Shown in pieces: positions 33,301-45,179 of a stretch of 64,000 nt of DNA. The stretch comes from Ahaetulla prasina (Eukaryota; Chordata; Lepidosauria; Squamata; Colubridae), in the NCBI RefSeq assembly GCF_028640845.1, contig NC_080541.1:174396502-174460501 (forward strand), in the 5' to 3' direction. The notes under the pieces are model-generated. The model saw nothing but the letters and a program-made list of their open reading frames with translations. It ran no database searches and had not been told where the DNA came from. The position numbers and the translations under genes are program-made. Numbering within the stretch: position 1 is the stretch's first letter; every line of letters starts with the position of its first letter.

Positions 33301-36189
33301 GCTCTAATTAACTGATCCCTCAGCAGGAGCAAGCAGAGTACTGTTCTTTAATCAGTTAAGCAGCTTAGAAGTTGTAGCACTGGAAATATATGTTGTTTGT
33401 GTGTTTGTTTGTACATTTATAAATCTAAATTCAGTGACCATAATCATAGCTTTCAGTGACCATAAATCACTGAATCTCCCTTTGTGGTAAGGTTTGCCAT
33501 GACATGCAAACTGTAGCTTATTCTTCTTACAAGCCAGAGTCAGATGCAAGCTTTTGGCTTCTAATTTATTATTTATTAATTTGGCTTTGTTTGTGTGTCA
33601 CAATAAACACATATGGGAATCAGACACATGGTCCATTTAGCTATTTTTCTTGACAGGAAGAGCTAAGCAACTTATTCATGGGAAGCCAAACTAGTATAAC
33701 TTGACTTACTATAAGATGCAAAAAATAGGCTTTGTGGCTTTCAGGTAAAATAACACAGCTGCAGAATGCAGAACTACAACCAATTGATGTGGTACACAAC
33801 AAATTATTTGTATTAATCAACTCAATGTCTCTTTTCTTTTTTTAAGCTATAATATGGATAAAATAAACCCATCATTGGGATCAGAGTCTTTTCCTTTGTG
33901 AGATATTCATGAGTAATAGAAGACAATTATCCAGTCTGGTGTTCCAAGAATTCATTTCATTAGCCAGCACATCAGGGGGAAAACCTCACATGGTCTTTAA
34001 GCTAAACATCAACCAAGCATGCTGAATGCAGCTAATATATAACTCAGCTGATTCCCTGCTGTCACACACCTCATTGTATCCCCTCCTGAAACAATGGACG
34101 GAAACTCAGTTCAGTGCAAATGATCTCGGCTGAACAATGTGTCTCTGGATTAGCTGCCAGCACCAGTGGGTTTGACCGGTTGCTGCTGCCAGTCAGTCTG
34201 AGATCTCCATCTCCGGGTTGCTCTGAGTTCAGCTTTGGAAACAGAGGAAGATTAACAGATTAAAAGACCTTTGCATTGTGTAGACAGTCAACTCAATAGG
34301 CAAAGTGTTACAGATTTTCTATCATCCTGCAAAGTCCAGGACTTCCTTCTCTGAGCATGTTTAAACATCAAATCCTTGACATGTTCCCTGAATTGCAAAA
34401 TATTATACAATCTACGTAGGTAGTATTTTGCAGTCAGTGATTGTTGAACATGTGTGTGTGTGTGGGGGGGGTGCAGAGCTATATGTAATGTATAATGATA
34501 TATTTGTTGTGATTATATTTTCTCTAATAAACTTAGAATAGTCCAGGTATTTCCCCATCCAAGTACTGATCGTAAGGAGACCTTATTAATTTCATTGCTT
34601 GCTTTCAGACAATTTTTAGCATCAAATACTGTTTGTGCTGTTTATGGGGCCAAAGAGTCACTGTTGTAACTTTCTAGTGCAATAGTGACACAGACAAGAC
34701 ATAGTAACTTTCAAACACCATATTGAAAAATTTAGTATTAATTTTAATGGTAAATGATTTTAGGAATGCAGCGTGCTAGTCATTTAATAGTACTATTTTC
34801 TCCAACATCAGCAAAATGTTGAGGCTGATCTTGAAATTCAGGAATAGGAAGACATCCAAAGGAGAAAGTTTCAGAAAAATAAGTGACTCAAGTTAGTCTC
34901 ACATACATCAGGCAAGTGCATATTAATGTCATTAACAATGACATTTCTAAAAAAATTAAATATCTCCATTATTTTATCTTCTGGTTGAAATCAAACTGCC
35001 TCCCTGCCTGATTTCATTTAGAAATTTTTTTAAAAAACTGAGTTCTCCTGCAGAATATTTGCAGTTGAAAATGACCCTATCAATGTGTGTTCGAAGAGTT
35101 AATATGATTATTATTAAAGTAATCACACTTTCATTCTTTCATGAATTCTTTTTCTTTCGTGAAAGTGATTACTCATCATATTATTCTGAGGAATTTATTG
35201 TGGATTTTTTTTTCCATATGAGTAACTGGGGTAACATTTTGCCTACATTTTGTAAATTACCAAGAATCCTATGGATTGTGGCAGGGGGAAAAATCAAATG
35301 AAATGAATGAATGAGTGAACAAATGAATAAAGTGGTTGGAATAACAGGTATATGTTTTATTGGAATACTGGCAATAACATCTGACAAGTCATAGCTGACT
35401 TCAAAAGAAAATGGTTTTAAAGTATTACAAGATTCATTTAAAAAAATAAACAGAAAAATGAGGGTAAAGTTTAATATTACAATAAAAGCTCAACTATTTA
35501 GATTAGATTAGGGGGAAAAATGCCACCATGGAAAACAACCAGCTTCAAGGAAGCCTTAAAAGTGTAGAAGATTTTCTTCAGCAATTGTTCAAATGAGAAA
35601 AAGAAAGTTAAATACCACACTCTGGCAAAATAAATATAAATTGATAATAAGGCAGGTGAAATAATGTATTGAGACATATTGCAAAAAGCAGTAACAGTAG
35701 CAGTAATTTATGATTTTTAAAAATATATTCGAAGCAGGAAATTGGCTATGGAGGAAGTTGCACTACAGCTGAACCAACTCTGAAATAGATATTGCAAATA
35801 ATGACTAATCGATAAAAACAAAATTTAAAAAATAACTATTCATAAAATCTGGATGACATCCACCTAAACCTTCTTAACTTAATTTGAAACTGCTGAACTT
35901 CTAACAGAAATATGCAGCTTAGCCATGAAATTGGCACCTTTGTGTGAGAATTGGAAAGTAGCCATTACAATACTGATTTGATTTCTTTTTTAAGAAAAAA
36001 AGCCAAGGGAGATATATATTTTTAAAAAAACAACAGTCCTGTATATTATATATTCTGATATATTGATGAAAAGCATTGATAAAGTTGTGAAATAAGTTTG
36101 ATGAAAAAAATTGTTTTGTTTTGAAAACTGAAGACTTATTTGTCTCACAGAACTTTTTTTTTTAAAGAAAGTATTAAAAAAAACAATAT
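33301..36189. other. Unassigned sequence with small simple repeats
   Basis: No exon or repeat family recognised. A (TG)n plus G run lies at 34450-34472, and an imperfect palindrome at about 35099-35188. The stretch 34060-34260 is somewhat richer in GC. Confidence 0.4.
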
Positions 36190-36197
36190 ATCTAGTG

Positions 36198-36358
36198 CAG
36201 GGGTCTCCAACCTTGGTCACTTTAAGACTTGTGGACTTCAACTCCCAGAGTCCCTCAGCCAGCAAAGCTAACATCTAGTGTGATAAATCTTTGCTGGCTG
36301 AGGGACTCTGGGAGTTGAAGTCCACAAGTCTTAAAGGCACCAAGGTTGGAAACCCCTG
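36198..36358. mobile_element. Hairpin hAT MITE with flanking DNA in its loop
   Basis: Arms at 36198-36265 and 36292-36358 are long inverted repeats of the CAGGGGTCTCCAACCTTGG family. An 8-bp TSD, ATCTAGTG, lies at 36190-36197 and 36359-36366. The loop at 36273-36291 carries a third copy of the TSD followed by 11 more bases of the right flank, identical over 19 bases to 36359-36377. Confidence 0.92.
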
Positions 36359-36366
36359 ATCTAGTG

Positions 36367-37621
36367 TGATAAATCTTGCCTGGGATCCAAAATTTTGCAT
36401 GTTTTGCATGGCTTTTTAAGTTAGATAACTTATAAAGATATCACTGTGGTGTGTAACCACAATGTATCAGGCCAACATGTGAATTTAGCTAATTATATTT
36501 TTCAGGAAACCATGTCCAAGAAATCATGCCCTGGTATTTATGAACTCACAACCTTTGGACTTTGAAAAGGCCTCTTAATGATGTTTTTGTTCTATATCCT
36601 CTTATCTAGTTGTTTCTAGGTTTACACAGGAGTCTTTGGTGAAAGGACATTATAAAAATGTTTTCAGAAAACCAAGCAGGTAATGCTAGGCCATGGATTG
36701 TTTAAGTGTGGTTCACCAAATAAATCACTAATAATGGGAGTACGCTGACAAATAAGATAATAATCAGGAAGAAATGGAATTCCCAAGGATATCTTCAATT
36801 TTGTAAATTAAATTCTAGAATTAAGAGTTAACAGTGAGGGAGCCAAGATTTCTGATGAGAACAAAGGCAGACTGCCAAAGGCTTTGAAGATATCTCTTCA
36901 AACTGGATGACTGGCATTGGAATTCTGTGCAGATGTACTAAATCCCTCCCATGTAAAAGATTGAAGTTTGTTAAAATAACAAACAAGGTTTAATGTAATT
37001 AAATATAAGGGTGTATCAACATACCACTCGATTTTTATCCTGCTTAACTATTGGAATTGTTTATTACAATCACTTGAATTGGACTGAGCATATGGGTCAG
37101 TTGGAATCCATATTTGGAGACATTCAGATAGCCATCTGTTTACTTGAACTTTGTCTATCTTAATTTGTTATACTGTGGAGGAATTGCCTGGTTCTGCTTG
37201 GACATTTATAAAGTCTTCCTTGGAGAGAAAGTGATTCTTGTGCCTCAAAAAATGTTTTTCTTTAGGAGGGAAATAAAACCTTCCAATCTAGAAGACAGGA
37301 CTGTCTTTGGGCTGCAAATACAAGTACTGGATCCCTATTTCAATGCCAGAGAATAGCAGTATAGATACCGTCCATCCATCAAGTTGATGAGGTCTTTGCT
37401 GACACATCATCTTCTCTACCACAGCAAAGGGAAGATATTGGTCACTGCCATGCTCTTCAACAATCCTTTGCCATCTTCCCCGGCCCCAAAAATAGGCCAG
37501 AACAAACAGCGCAGTTGGGCATTCCTTCCAGAAACATATGTTTAAGCAGATTGTTGCTTACCAATTCCATCATTCTTGGGTGAAAATTATTTTCTAGATC
37601 CATTTCACTTGAATTTCAAAT
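36367..37621. other. Unassigned sequence
   Basis: No feature recognised. The open frame at 37144-37356 has no domain I can name. Confidence 0.4.
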
Positions 37622-39165
37622 TTAAGTTTGGAACAGAAACTGCTCTTTTCATCCTGAACTTTTGCTGTGAGAATATTTTGTGTGATTTTGCCCTGCTAGG
37701 CTTTCTTCTTACACAAGAGTTGCTCATCTGTTTTTGAAGATTCTTTGGAAAACCATGGTGCCTAAGTTAAAAAGAAAAAGAAAAATCTTAAATTCATATT
37801 CCTCATATGATATTGTGTAACCTACATAAAGAAAATATTACCTATTTTTCTTACATTACATTTTCACTCACAAGATCACTTTTAGAAATGGTGTTCTAAA
37901 TGGTATACATGTTGTAAAGAATAAAGTAACACTTATGTTACTGTCTAGAATTATGATACTGTTATTGGTATTAGCAAATACATGGAATCTATTTCTTTAC
38001 ACTAAACTGGAACTAACTTGGCAAATATTTGAACAACAATAAAATAATTAAATAAAAATAAAAATAAAAGAATAATAATCAGTAATAATTTGTAGAGTTA
38101 TTTCTTAATAGAGCCATGTTACAAACATCTACTTCTTATTGAAAAGCATTTTCACTATTTGAATGATACCAGATTGCTTTTGGGATTCCATGTAATTTGC
38201 ACACCTGAATTTGCACTTCCCCTACATTAAAAAAAAAACCTACATGTTTCAGTTGGAGCAACTCAAGACAGCAGATCTCCACCTTTCTTGAGCACATGAT
38301 TCCCAACAACATTAGCTACTCTACAGTTGCTATGGTATCCAAAAACGAATTGAATTAGAAAGACATCTCTGTGAAAAATAAAAAGGAACCGTTCTTTGTC
38401 AGAAAATGTTTTTCCCCATTGGCACAGCATAAGACTATCAGCTGTTTTAACCATTACTCTTGGATAAGTTCCAGGTAGTAGGATTTTTGAAAATTCAAAT
38501 TTTAAACAGTAATTTTCAATTGCGTGTACTATTATTAGACCATTCCAAAAATCCCAGTTCATGTAAAATGTGAAGTTAGCTATTAAATATGTACTGCATT
38601 CATATTATAACTGATTATTTATATAATCCAGAATTACTTCAGAAAAATCAAATTTTCTCCTTGCCTGAGACTAGAGGGAAAGTATTTTTTATATGACAGT
38701 GATATTACCTTGCAAATATTGGCAGTATGAAATGACACTGGTATAAGACATTAAGTAGGTTTTAATCCCAGGAAAGAATCTTCCCTATAGCTATATATCA
38801 TGTTGCATTTTTAACTTTTGGTTTAATACCAAATCCATCTTGTTGATATTCTAGCCTATAAGCAATGAGTCCAAATATTATTGAAGTCCATCTCTCCTTT
38901 GGATCAAAGGTGAAGGACCTCAAGTAGGCAGATGTTGCTGTTTGATGATGTTAAAGATACGATTGCATTGTATGGTTGCAACAGGTAAACGTCTTTTTTC
39001 CCCCAGAAGTACTACAGCTACTGGCCTGGTTGCTCAGCCAACAGTGCCAAGTCCTGTAGCCCATTTGTTGCCAGATGTCTAGGAACTCCAGCACATAGCA
39101 CTGTCCTTGTTGAGCAATGTGATGATTGGTCCAGTATAGATCAGTATAAATTATGTCTCACCATA
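37622..39165 (+). repeat. Tandem duplication, copy 1 (about 1544 bp)
   Basis: This unit, from 'ttaagtttggaacagaaact' to 'tatgtctcaccata', is repeated directly downstream. By eye the copies differ at roughly 15 positions plus a few 1-3 base indels, about 99 percent identity. The left part is unassigned sequence; the right end (39005-39165) is an R4-like LINE 5' UTR fragment. The 99-codon minus-strand frame at 38263-38562 is preserved in both copies, but this follows from the duplication being recent. Confidence 0.97.
39005..39165 (-). mobile_element. R4/Dong-like LINE 5' UTR fragment
   Basis: The reverse complement includes 'ggagttcctagacatctggc', 'gactgttggctgagcaacc' and 'ctgtagtactt', homologous to the plus-strand copy at 8990-9100. 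The piece is copied again at 40545-40708 by the tandem duplication. Confidence 0.6.
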
Positions 39166-40708
39166 TTAAGTTTGGAACAGAAACTGCTCTTTTCATCCTG
39201 AACTTTTGCTGTGAGAATATTTTGTGTGATTTTGCCCTGCTAGGCTTTCTTCTTACACAAGAGTTGCTCATCTGTTTTTGAAGATTCTTTGGAAAACCAT
39301 GGTGCCTAAGTTAAAAAGAAAAAGAAAAATCTTAAATTCATATTCCTCATATGATATTGTGTAACCTACATAAAGAAAATATTACCTATTTTTCTTACAT
39401 CACATTTTCACTCACAAGATCACTTTTAGAAATGGTGTTCTAAATGGTATACATGTTGTAAAGAATAAAGTAACACTTATGTTACTGTCTAGAATTATGA
39501 TACTGTTATTGGTATTAGCAAATACATGGAATCTATTTCTTTACACTAAACTGGAACTAACTTGGCAAATATTTGAACAATAAAATAATTAAATAAAAAT
39601 AAAAATAAAAGAATAATAATCAGTAATAATTTGTAGAGTTATTTCTTAATAGACCCATGTTACAAACATCTACTTCTTATTGAAAAGCATTTTCACTATT
39701 TGAATGATACCAGATTGCTTTTGGGATTCCATGTAATTTGCACACCTGAATTTGCACTTCCCCTACATTAAAAAAAAACCTACATGTTTCAGTTGGAGCA
39801 ACTCAAGACAGCAGATCTCCACCTTTCTTGAGCACATGATTCCCAACAACATTAGCTACTCTACAGTTGCTATGGTATCCAAAAACGAATTGAATTAGAA
39901 AGACATCTCTGTGAAAAATAAAAAGGAACCGTTCTTTGTCAGAAAATGTTTTTCCCCCTTGGCACAGCATAAGACTATCAGCTGTTTTAACCATTACTCT
40001 TGGATAAGTTCCAGGTAGTAGGATTTTTGAAAATTCAAATTTTAAACAGTAATTTTCAATTGCATGTACTATTATTAGACCATTCCAAAAATCCCAGTTC
40101 ATGTAAAATGTGAAGTTAGCTATTAAATATGTACTGCATTCATATTATAACTGATTATTTATATAATCCAGAATTACTTCAGAAAAATTAAATTTTCTCC
40201 TCGCCTGAGACTAGAGGGAAAGTATTTTTTATATGACAGTGATATTACCTTGCAAATATTGGCAGTATGAAATGACACTGGTATAAGACATTAAGTAGGT
40301 TTTAATCCCAGGAAAGAATCTTCCCTATAGCTATATATCATGTTGCATTTTTAACTTTTGGTTTAATACCAAATCCATCTTGTTGATATTCTAGCCTATA
40401 AGCAATGAGTCCAAATATTATTGAAGTCCATTTCTCCTTTGGATCAAAGGTGAAGGACCTAAAGTAGGCAGATGTTGCTGTTTGATGATGTTAAAGATAC
40501 GATTGCATTGTACGTTTGCAACAGGTAAACATCTTTTTTTCCCCAGAAGTACTACAGCTACTGGCCTGGTTGCTCAGCCAACAGTCCCAAGTCCTGTAGC
40601 CCATTTGTTGCCAGATGTCTAGGAACTCCAGCACATAGCACTGTCCTTGATGAGCAATGTGATGATTGGTCCAGTATAGATCAGTATAAATTATGTCTCA
40701 CCATATTA
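39166..40708 (+). repeat. Tandem duplication, copy 2
   Basis: Second unit of the direct repeat. Visible differences from copy 1 include loss of three bases near 39580, loss of one A near 39775, and substitutions near 39958, 40064, 40189, 40202, 40432, 40460 and 40514. Beyond 40708 R4-like sequence continues, so copy 2 is the end that retains the original right flank. Confidence 0.97.
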
Positions 40709-41680
40709 TGTATGGGAGAGACACTCTTCATCTGGCTCCTCTGATGAGACCTATCCAGTATGGTTGAACCTCTGGCATAGCTCTCATCTTCTTCAGAGCA
40801 CTTAACCTTCACAACCATATCAAGTAATGTCTAACTGGTGGGTTATTATTTTGGTTCATCACACAGTCAGCCAGATGTTCAGACTGGATTTGGCATTTTT
40901 GTCCACCTATTGAGTCTTTCCCATGGACTTAGGAAAGGCAGATGTTGTTGTCTGATGCTGTTAAAGGTATTGTTACAGGATGTAAGATGTTTCAAATAAA
41001 GCTACCTTTTGCAATTAACCGATGGTGATTTTGTCAAGGCCAATGGAGTTCAAGTGATGTTCCAGATGTTTGAGGATTACACCCCCAAAGGTGTCTATTA
41101 ATACTATATTTGCTTTCTTTTTATAGTTTGTGATTTTTTCCCCAATTCTTTCTCTTCTCTTCTGCTGTTTCCAGGTACTACATTCATACATCTAGACTTT
41201 GTTTGTCTTTTTTATCAACAATTATTAAATCTGGAATGTGGCATGACAGATGCTTGAATTTTAAAGTCCCAGAGTACTTTAACTTCTTCACTTTCTATTA
41301 CTGTATCTATTTTGTTTGCTTTGTTGGAGGGCTTCTGTAGCTGCTCTTTTCAAAGCAATTGGGCTGCCTGGGGAGGAGATTTTAAAGGGATGGGCACCAT
41401 CAACCCAAGAGCTAGCTACTCTCAGATAGACTGGCCTTCCCTAAAGCTAGCTTACTTCTCTGCCATCTGTTTTTTGTTCCTTCCAGGCCACAAATTTCTG
41501 TTGTAGGTTGTAAAACTCTGTAGCACAGACTTTACTGACTGTATTAAGGAGGCTATTAGGTCTATAGTTGATAGGCTCATCCTTTTTCCTTTTTTAATGT
41601 ATGCAGACAATGACTGCAAACCATTGATTCTAGGGGGTTTGCCTACAGGTGCCTATGCAGGTATAGACTGTATTACTGCC
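40545..41680 (-). mobile_element. R4/Dong-like LINE remnants (5' UTR, endonuclease and RT parts)
   Basis: Reading the minus strand from 41680: RT motif DEPINYRPNSLLNTVSKV at about 41578-41525, then CHIPDLIIVDKKDKQSLDV and a stop at about 41245-41186, which fits the PD...D motif of the C-terminal restriction-like endonuclease of R2/R4-type LINEs, then a 3' UTR to about 40935. A 5' UTR-like segment homologous to 8655-8810 and 8990-9100 follows at 40860-40545. So two partial copies lie head to tail, or one copy is rearranged. The RT palm between the motifs is deleted and no frame is open. Confidence 0.65.
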
Positions 41681-42229
41681 AGAATGGGGGCAGTAATCTG
41701 AATGCATGCAAAGTTAAATTCAGGAAATATTTATCATCCCATCAAGTGAATCAAAGAGAGATGGAGCTATTCATATTTTTGTTCGTAAAAAGTGTGAATG
41801 ATAGAAAATAAATAACAGAAAAAAAGGAAAAGATCACGGTCTAGAATGGATTTAGAAGTTATTTATTCAAAGTTTTAGTCCTATATAACAGCAGTTTGAC
41901 TTATGTGCAAGGAATGTTTCCCTTTTCTGTTTTATGACACTTAGATAACAGTAGAAACTGGATAAGAACAAATTATGATCTGATATTTTATTTATTTATT
42001 TATTTATTTATTTAGTCAATCATATATAAGATAACAGGTAAAAGTATAAACATAATTTGGATACATGAAAAGAATAAGTAAAAAAGGAATATTAGGACAG
42101 GGACGGTAGGCACGCAGGTACACTTATGTACGCCCCTTACAGACCTCTTAGGAATGGGGTGAGGTCAACAGTAGACAGTTTAAGCTTAAAGTTTTGGGGG
42201 TTTGGGGAAGAAACTGTAGAGTCAGGTAG

Positions 42230-42753
42230 TGTTGTGCCTCGTCCGCTTTCCCCGCAGCCAAGCCCGTCTTATCTGCTTCCGAACGCTGAGGAATGTCCTA
42301 GCATGCCTCCCGGCCCCAGCCCTGGCTCCATGCCCAGACAGGCCGAAGAAGAAGTGCCTCCAGCCCCCAGCCCTGGCTCCATGCCCAGGCAAATGGAGCA
42401 ACTAGACCCCTCCTCCTCCCCCACAGCATGTGAGCCTGAGGAAGGTCAATTACCAACAGCTGCAGACTGGAGTGACCCTCGCTTCAGGAGAATTGATAGG
42501 CGGCGGCAACAGAAGGAAGGGAGGGGCAGGCCTGGATAAGTGCTGAGTCATGGAGCCACACCCCATGGCCTATATAAAGGATCTGCTTTCTGGCATTCTC
42601 TGAGTCAGGCAAAGTCTAAACATATCTTGCTGAAGTCACTTTCTGGTCTCCTGCCTGCCTTGAGAACTTTGCTAGGACTTTGGCAGAGCTGCAGAGGCAC
42701 ACCTGATTCGGATTTCCCTGACCCGGCCATCAGCGGAGGAGTGGGACACGATA
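42230..42753 (+). mobile_element. Solo LTR (524 bp) nested in LINE
   Basis: Comparison with 17640-17690 shows the LINE is interrupted between 'gtcaggtag' and 'tgcattcc'. The insert starts TGTTGTGCC and ends GGGACACGATA, imperfect inverted ends, with the 5-bp TSD GGTAG at 42225-42229 and 42754-42758, as for Ty3/gypsy or retroviral LTRs. A TATA box (CTATATAAAGG) lies at 42570-42580. The 5' 300 bases are GC-rich and open in one frame. The last base pair has changed from the usual CA to TA. Class within LTR elements is unknown. Confidence 0.8.
42570..42580 (+). promoter_or_regulatory. TATA box of the solo LTR
   Basis: CTATATAAAGG lies about 340 bases into the LTR, a usual position for the core promoter at the U3/R boundary. 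Direction is the same as the LTR. Confidence 0.65.
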
Positions 42754-44065
42754 GGTAGTGCATTCCAGGCATTGACCACTCTGTTACTGAAGTCATATTT
42801 TCTGCAATCAAGTTTGGAGTGGTTTACCTTGAGTTTGTATCTATTATTTGCTTGTGTATTGTTGTGGTTGAAGCTGAAGTAGTCATTGACAGGTAGGACA
42901 TTGTGATAGATAATTTTATGTACTATGCTTAGGTCAGATTGAAGTCTGCATAGTACTAAATTGTCTAAGCCCAAAACTTGGAGTCTGGTGGCATAAGTTA
43001 TTTTATTGAGAGCAGAGGAGTGGAGGACTCTTCTTGTGAAATATCTCTGAACTCTCTTGATTGTATTTATGTCCAATATGTAGTGCGGGTTCCAGACAGA
43101 TGAGCTGTATTCAAGGATTGGTCTAGCAAATGTTTTGTATGCTCTAGTTAGTAGTACAATATTACCAGAGAACACGCTACACAAGATTAGGTTAACAACT
43201 CTTAGTGCCTTTTTGGCAATGTTGTTACAGTGAGCTCTGGCACTTAGATCATTTGAGATAAGTACTCCAAGGTCCTTGACAGAGTGAGGGTTGTCTATAA
43301 GGTCATGTCCATCTAATTTGTATTTTATGTTTTGATTTTTTTTGCCAATGTGCAAACTAGAGCATTTGTTTGTTGAGATTTGAAGTTGCTACTTGTTAGA
43401 CCAATCTGCCACATAGTCAAGGTCTTTTTTAAGGTAGTTGCATTGTCTGTGGTGTTGAATAGTTTAACATCATCAGCAAAGAGAACACAGTTGCTTTTAA
43501 TATGATCGCAAAGGTCATTTATGTAAAGTATGAAGAGTGTTGGACCTAAAACACTGCCTTGGAGAACACCACTATTAACAGGTACAGGATTTGATAGAGC
43601 GCTTCCTATTTTGACCACTTGTTGCCTGTTTGACAGGAAAGCAGCTATCCATTTAGTAGGAGTCCAGAAATGCCATAGGATTTTAGTTTTAGAAATAATT
43701 TGTCATGTACCACCGAATCAAAAGCTTTACAGAAGTCAATGTAAACTGCGTCTATTGCTTTGCCCTGATCAAGATGTGTAGTCCATATGTTTTTGCAATG
43801 TAGTAGTTGTAGATTACAGGATAATTTTTTTTAAACCAAATTGTTTGATAGAAAGTAGATTGTTTGTCTCTAGGGTAATAGATTGGTTAATGACTGATTC
43901 CATGACTTTGCAGGTGATGCAACATAAAGAGCTTCGTCTGTAATTTTCAACTAGGCTAGGGTCTCCCTTTTTGAAGATAGGTATGACCTTGGCTTGTGAC
44001 CATAGGTAGGGGTTCTGTTTATGCTTAGGGGTTCTGCAATTGTTAAATATCCTTGTTAAATGTAG

Positions 44066-44794
44066 ATACTGAAATTCTCACAGCAATACTAGTACAAAGT
44101 TTGTAGAAGAGAAATTCCTTCTATTGCATACACAACAGTAAAAGGAAGCCCAAGGCAGGACTCTGATAATATCAGAGAATTAGTATATATTTTAGAAATT
44201 GAATATGAACATCTTAGTTGTAGTGGCTTCTGTAGATGCAGAAAAAGTCTTTCTTGCAGATCAAATGTTTGAACAGCCTTTGGAAAGAATTGATTGTTCT
44301 CTGTTTCTACTCAATTGGATCAGAAAGTAATATTTTACTCTCTCAGCTAAGATCATTATATTAGTGTTATTTCTTTACCTATCAGGATATATCTTAAAAC
44401 TGTATGAGGATATATTTTATTTTCTCTTATATATGATTTGGTTTTACAACTATCATCCTATAACGTTAGACAATCCAAGGAAAGTTCAGATATTTAGGTA
44501 GCTAGAATTTAACATATAACCTGCTATTGTAGGCAAAAGATATTATAATTATAATTAAACTATAATTATCAAGTACCTTTACCTAAACTTGTGAATTCTG
44601 AATTATAACATGATAAACTATCAGCATATTAACTAATCTAATAAATTTCTCTTTCAATCATATGGTATCTATGGAAATGTATATTAAAAAACAGGGATTT
44701 GTCTGTTGCTCGAAGTCTTGTTTAGTGCCTTGAAATAAATATTCCCAGACATCTTTGTTAGCAGAGTTAAAATATTTTAAACTGCATAAGAGAG
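44066..44794. other. Unassigned AT-rich sequence
   Basis: No feature recognised. Confidence 0.4.
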
Positions 44795-44900
44795 ATTTTT
44801 ATTTATTTATTTATTTATTATTTAAATTTGTATACCGCCCTTCTCCCGAAGGACTCAGGGCGGTTCACAGCCAAGTAAAAATACAATACAATACAAAGAT
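44795..44900 (-). mobile_element. L2 LINE 3' end fragment
   Basis: The reverse complement 'gaaccgccctgagtccttcg' and 'ggagaagggcggtatacaaa' matches the L2 3' terminus at 23.6 kb, followed by an (AAAT)n tail seen as TTTA repeats. About 60 bases of the LINE are left. Confidence 0.85.
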
Positions 44901-45018
44901 TATTCCACATATATCATAAGAGCTAGTTGAAAATTCTTATAAGATTATGGAAGAGAATAACTGTGGTCAGAATGAATACTACTTTTAAACTAATTTATAC
45001 TTAAGTTATTGATACTTA

Positions 45019-45178
45019 ACCGCGTTCTGTGCGCCTTTGGTGTTTAGTCATGCCGGCCAAATGACCACAGAGACATCTTTAGACAGCACTGGCTCTTCGG
45101 CTTTGAAACGGGGATGAGCACCGCCCCCTAGAGTCGGGAACGACTAGCACATATGTGCAAAGGGAACTTTACCTTCAC
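45019..45178 (+). mobile_element. Sauria-type SINE, 3' half
   Basis: 'gtgcgcctttggtgtttagt' through 'ctagagtcgggaacgactag' to 'gggaactttacc' matches 2215-2368. The tRNA head is missing, so this is a 5'-truncated insertion. Confidence 0.92.
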
Positions 45179-45179
45179 C

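Larger units (their letters stand above)
41985..44065 (-). mobile_element. LINE (CR1/Rex1-type), longest copy, interrupted by a solo LTR
   Basis: On the minus strand 43618-43325 encodes VNSGVLQGSVLGPTLFILYI and FADDVKLFNTTD, the RT palm with the catalytic FADD box. After a frame change 43355-42760 encodes HSVKDLGVLISNDLSARAHC, ILEYSSSVWNPHYI, VLPVNDYFSFNHNN and CRKYDFSNRVVNAWNALP. The end LRGL and the 3' UTR are at 42180-41985, with a TTTA-repeat tail. It is truncated near 44065, within the RT fingers. An LTR at 42230-42753 splits the C-terminus. Confidence 0.9.

Noticed and set aside
38263..40102. A 99-codon minus-strand frame present in both copies of the tandem duplication
   Set aside because: Its preservation follows from the duplication being recent. 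The copies differ at one residue, no domain is recognisable, and there is no splice or promoter context.
42126..42539. A 137-codon plus-strand frame taken as a host gene
   Set aside because: Its first 35 codons are antisense LINE and the rest is LTR sequence, so it is not a host gene. The LTR part is kept as a finding only.
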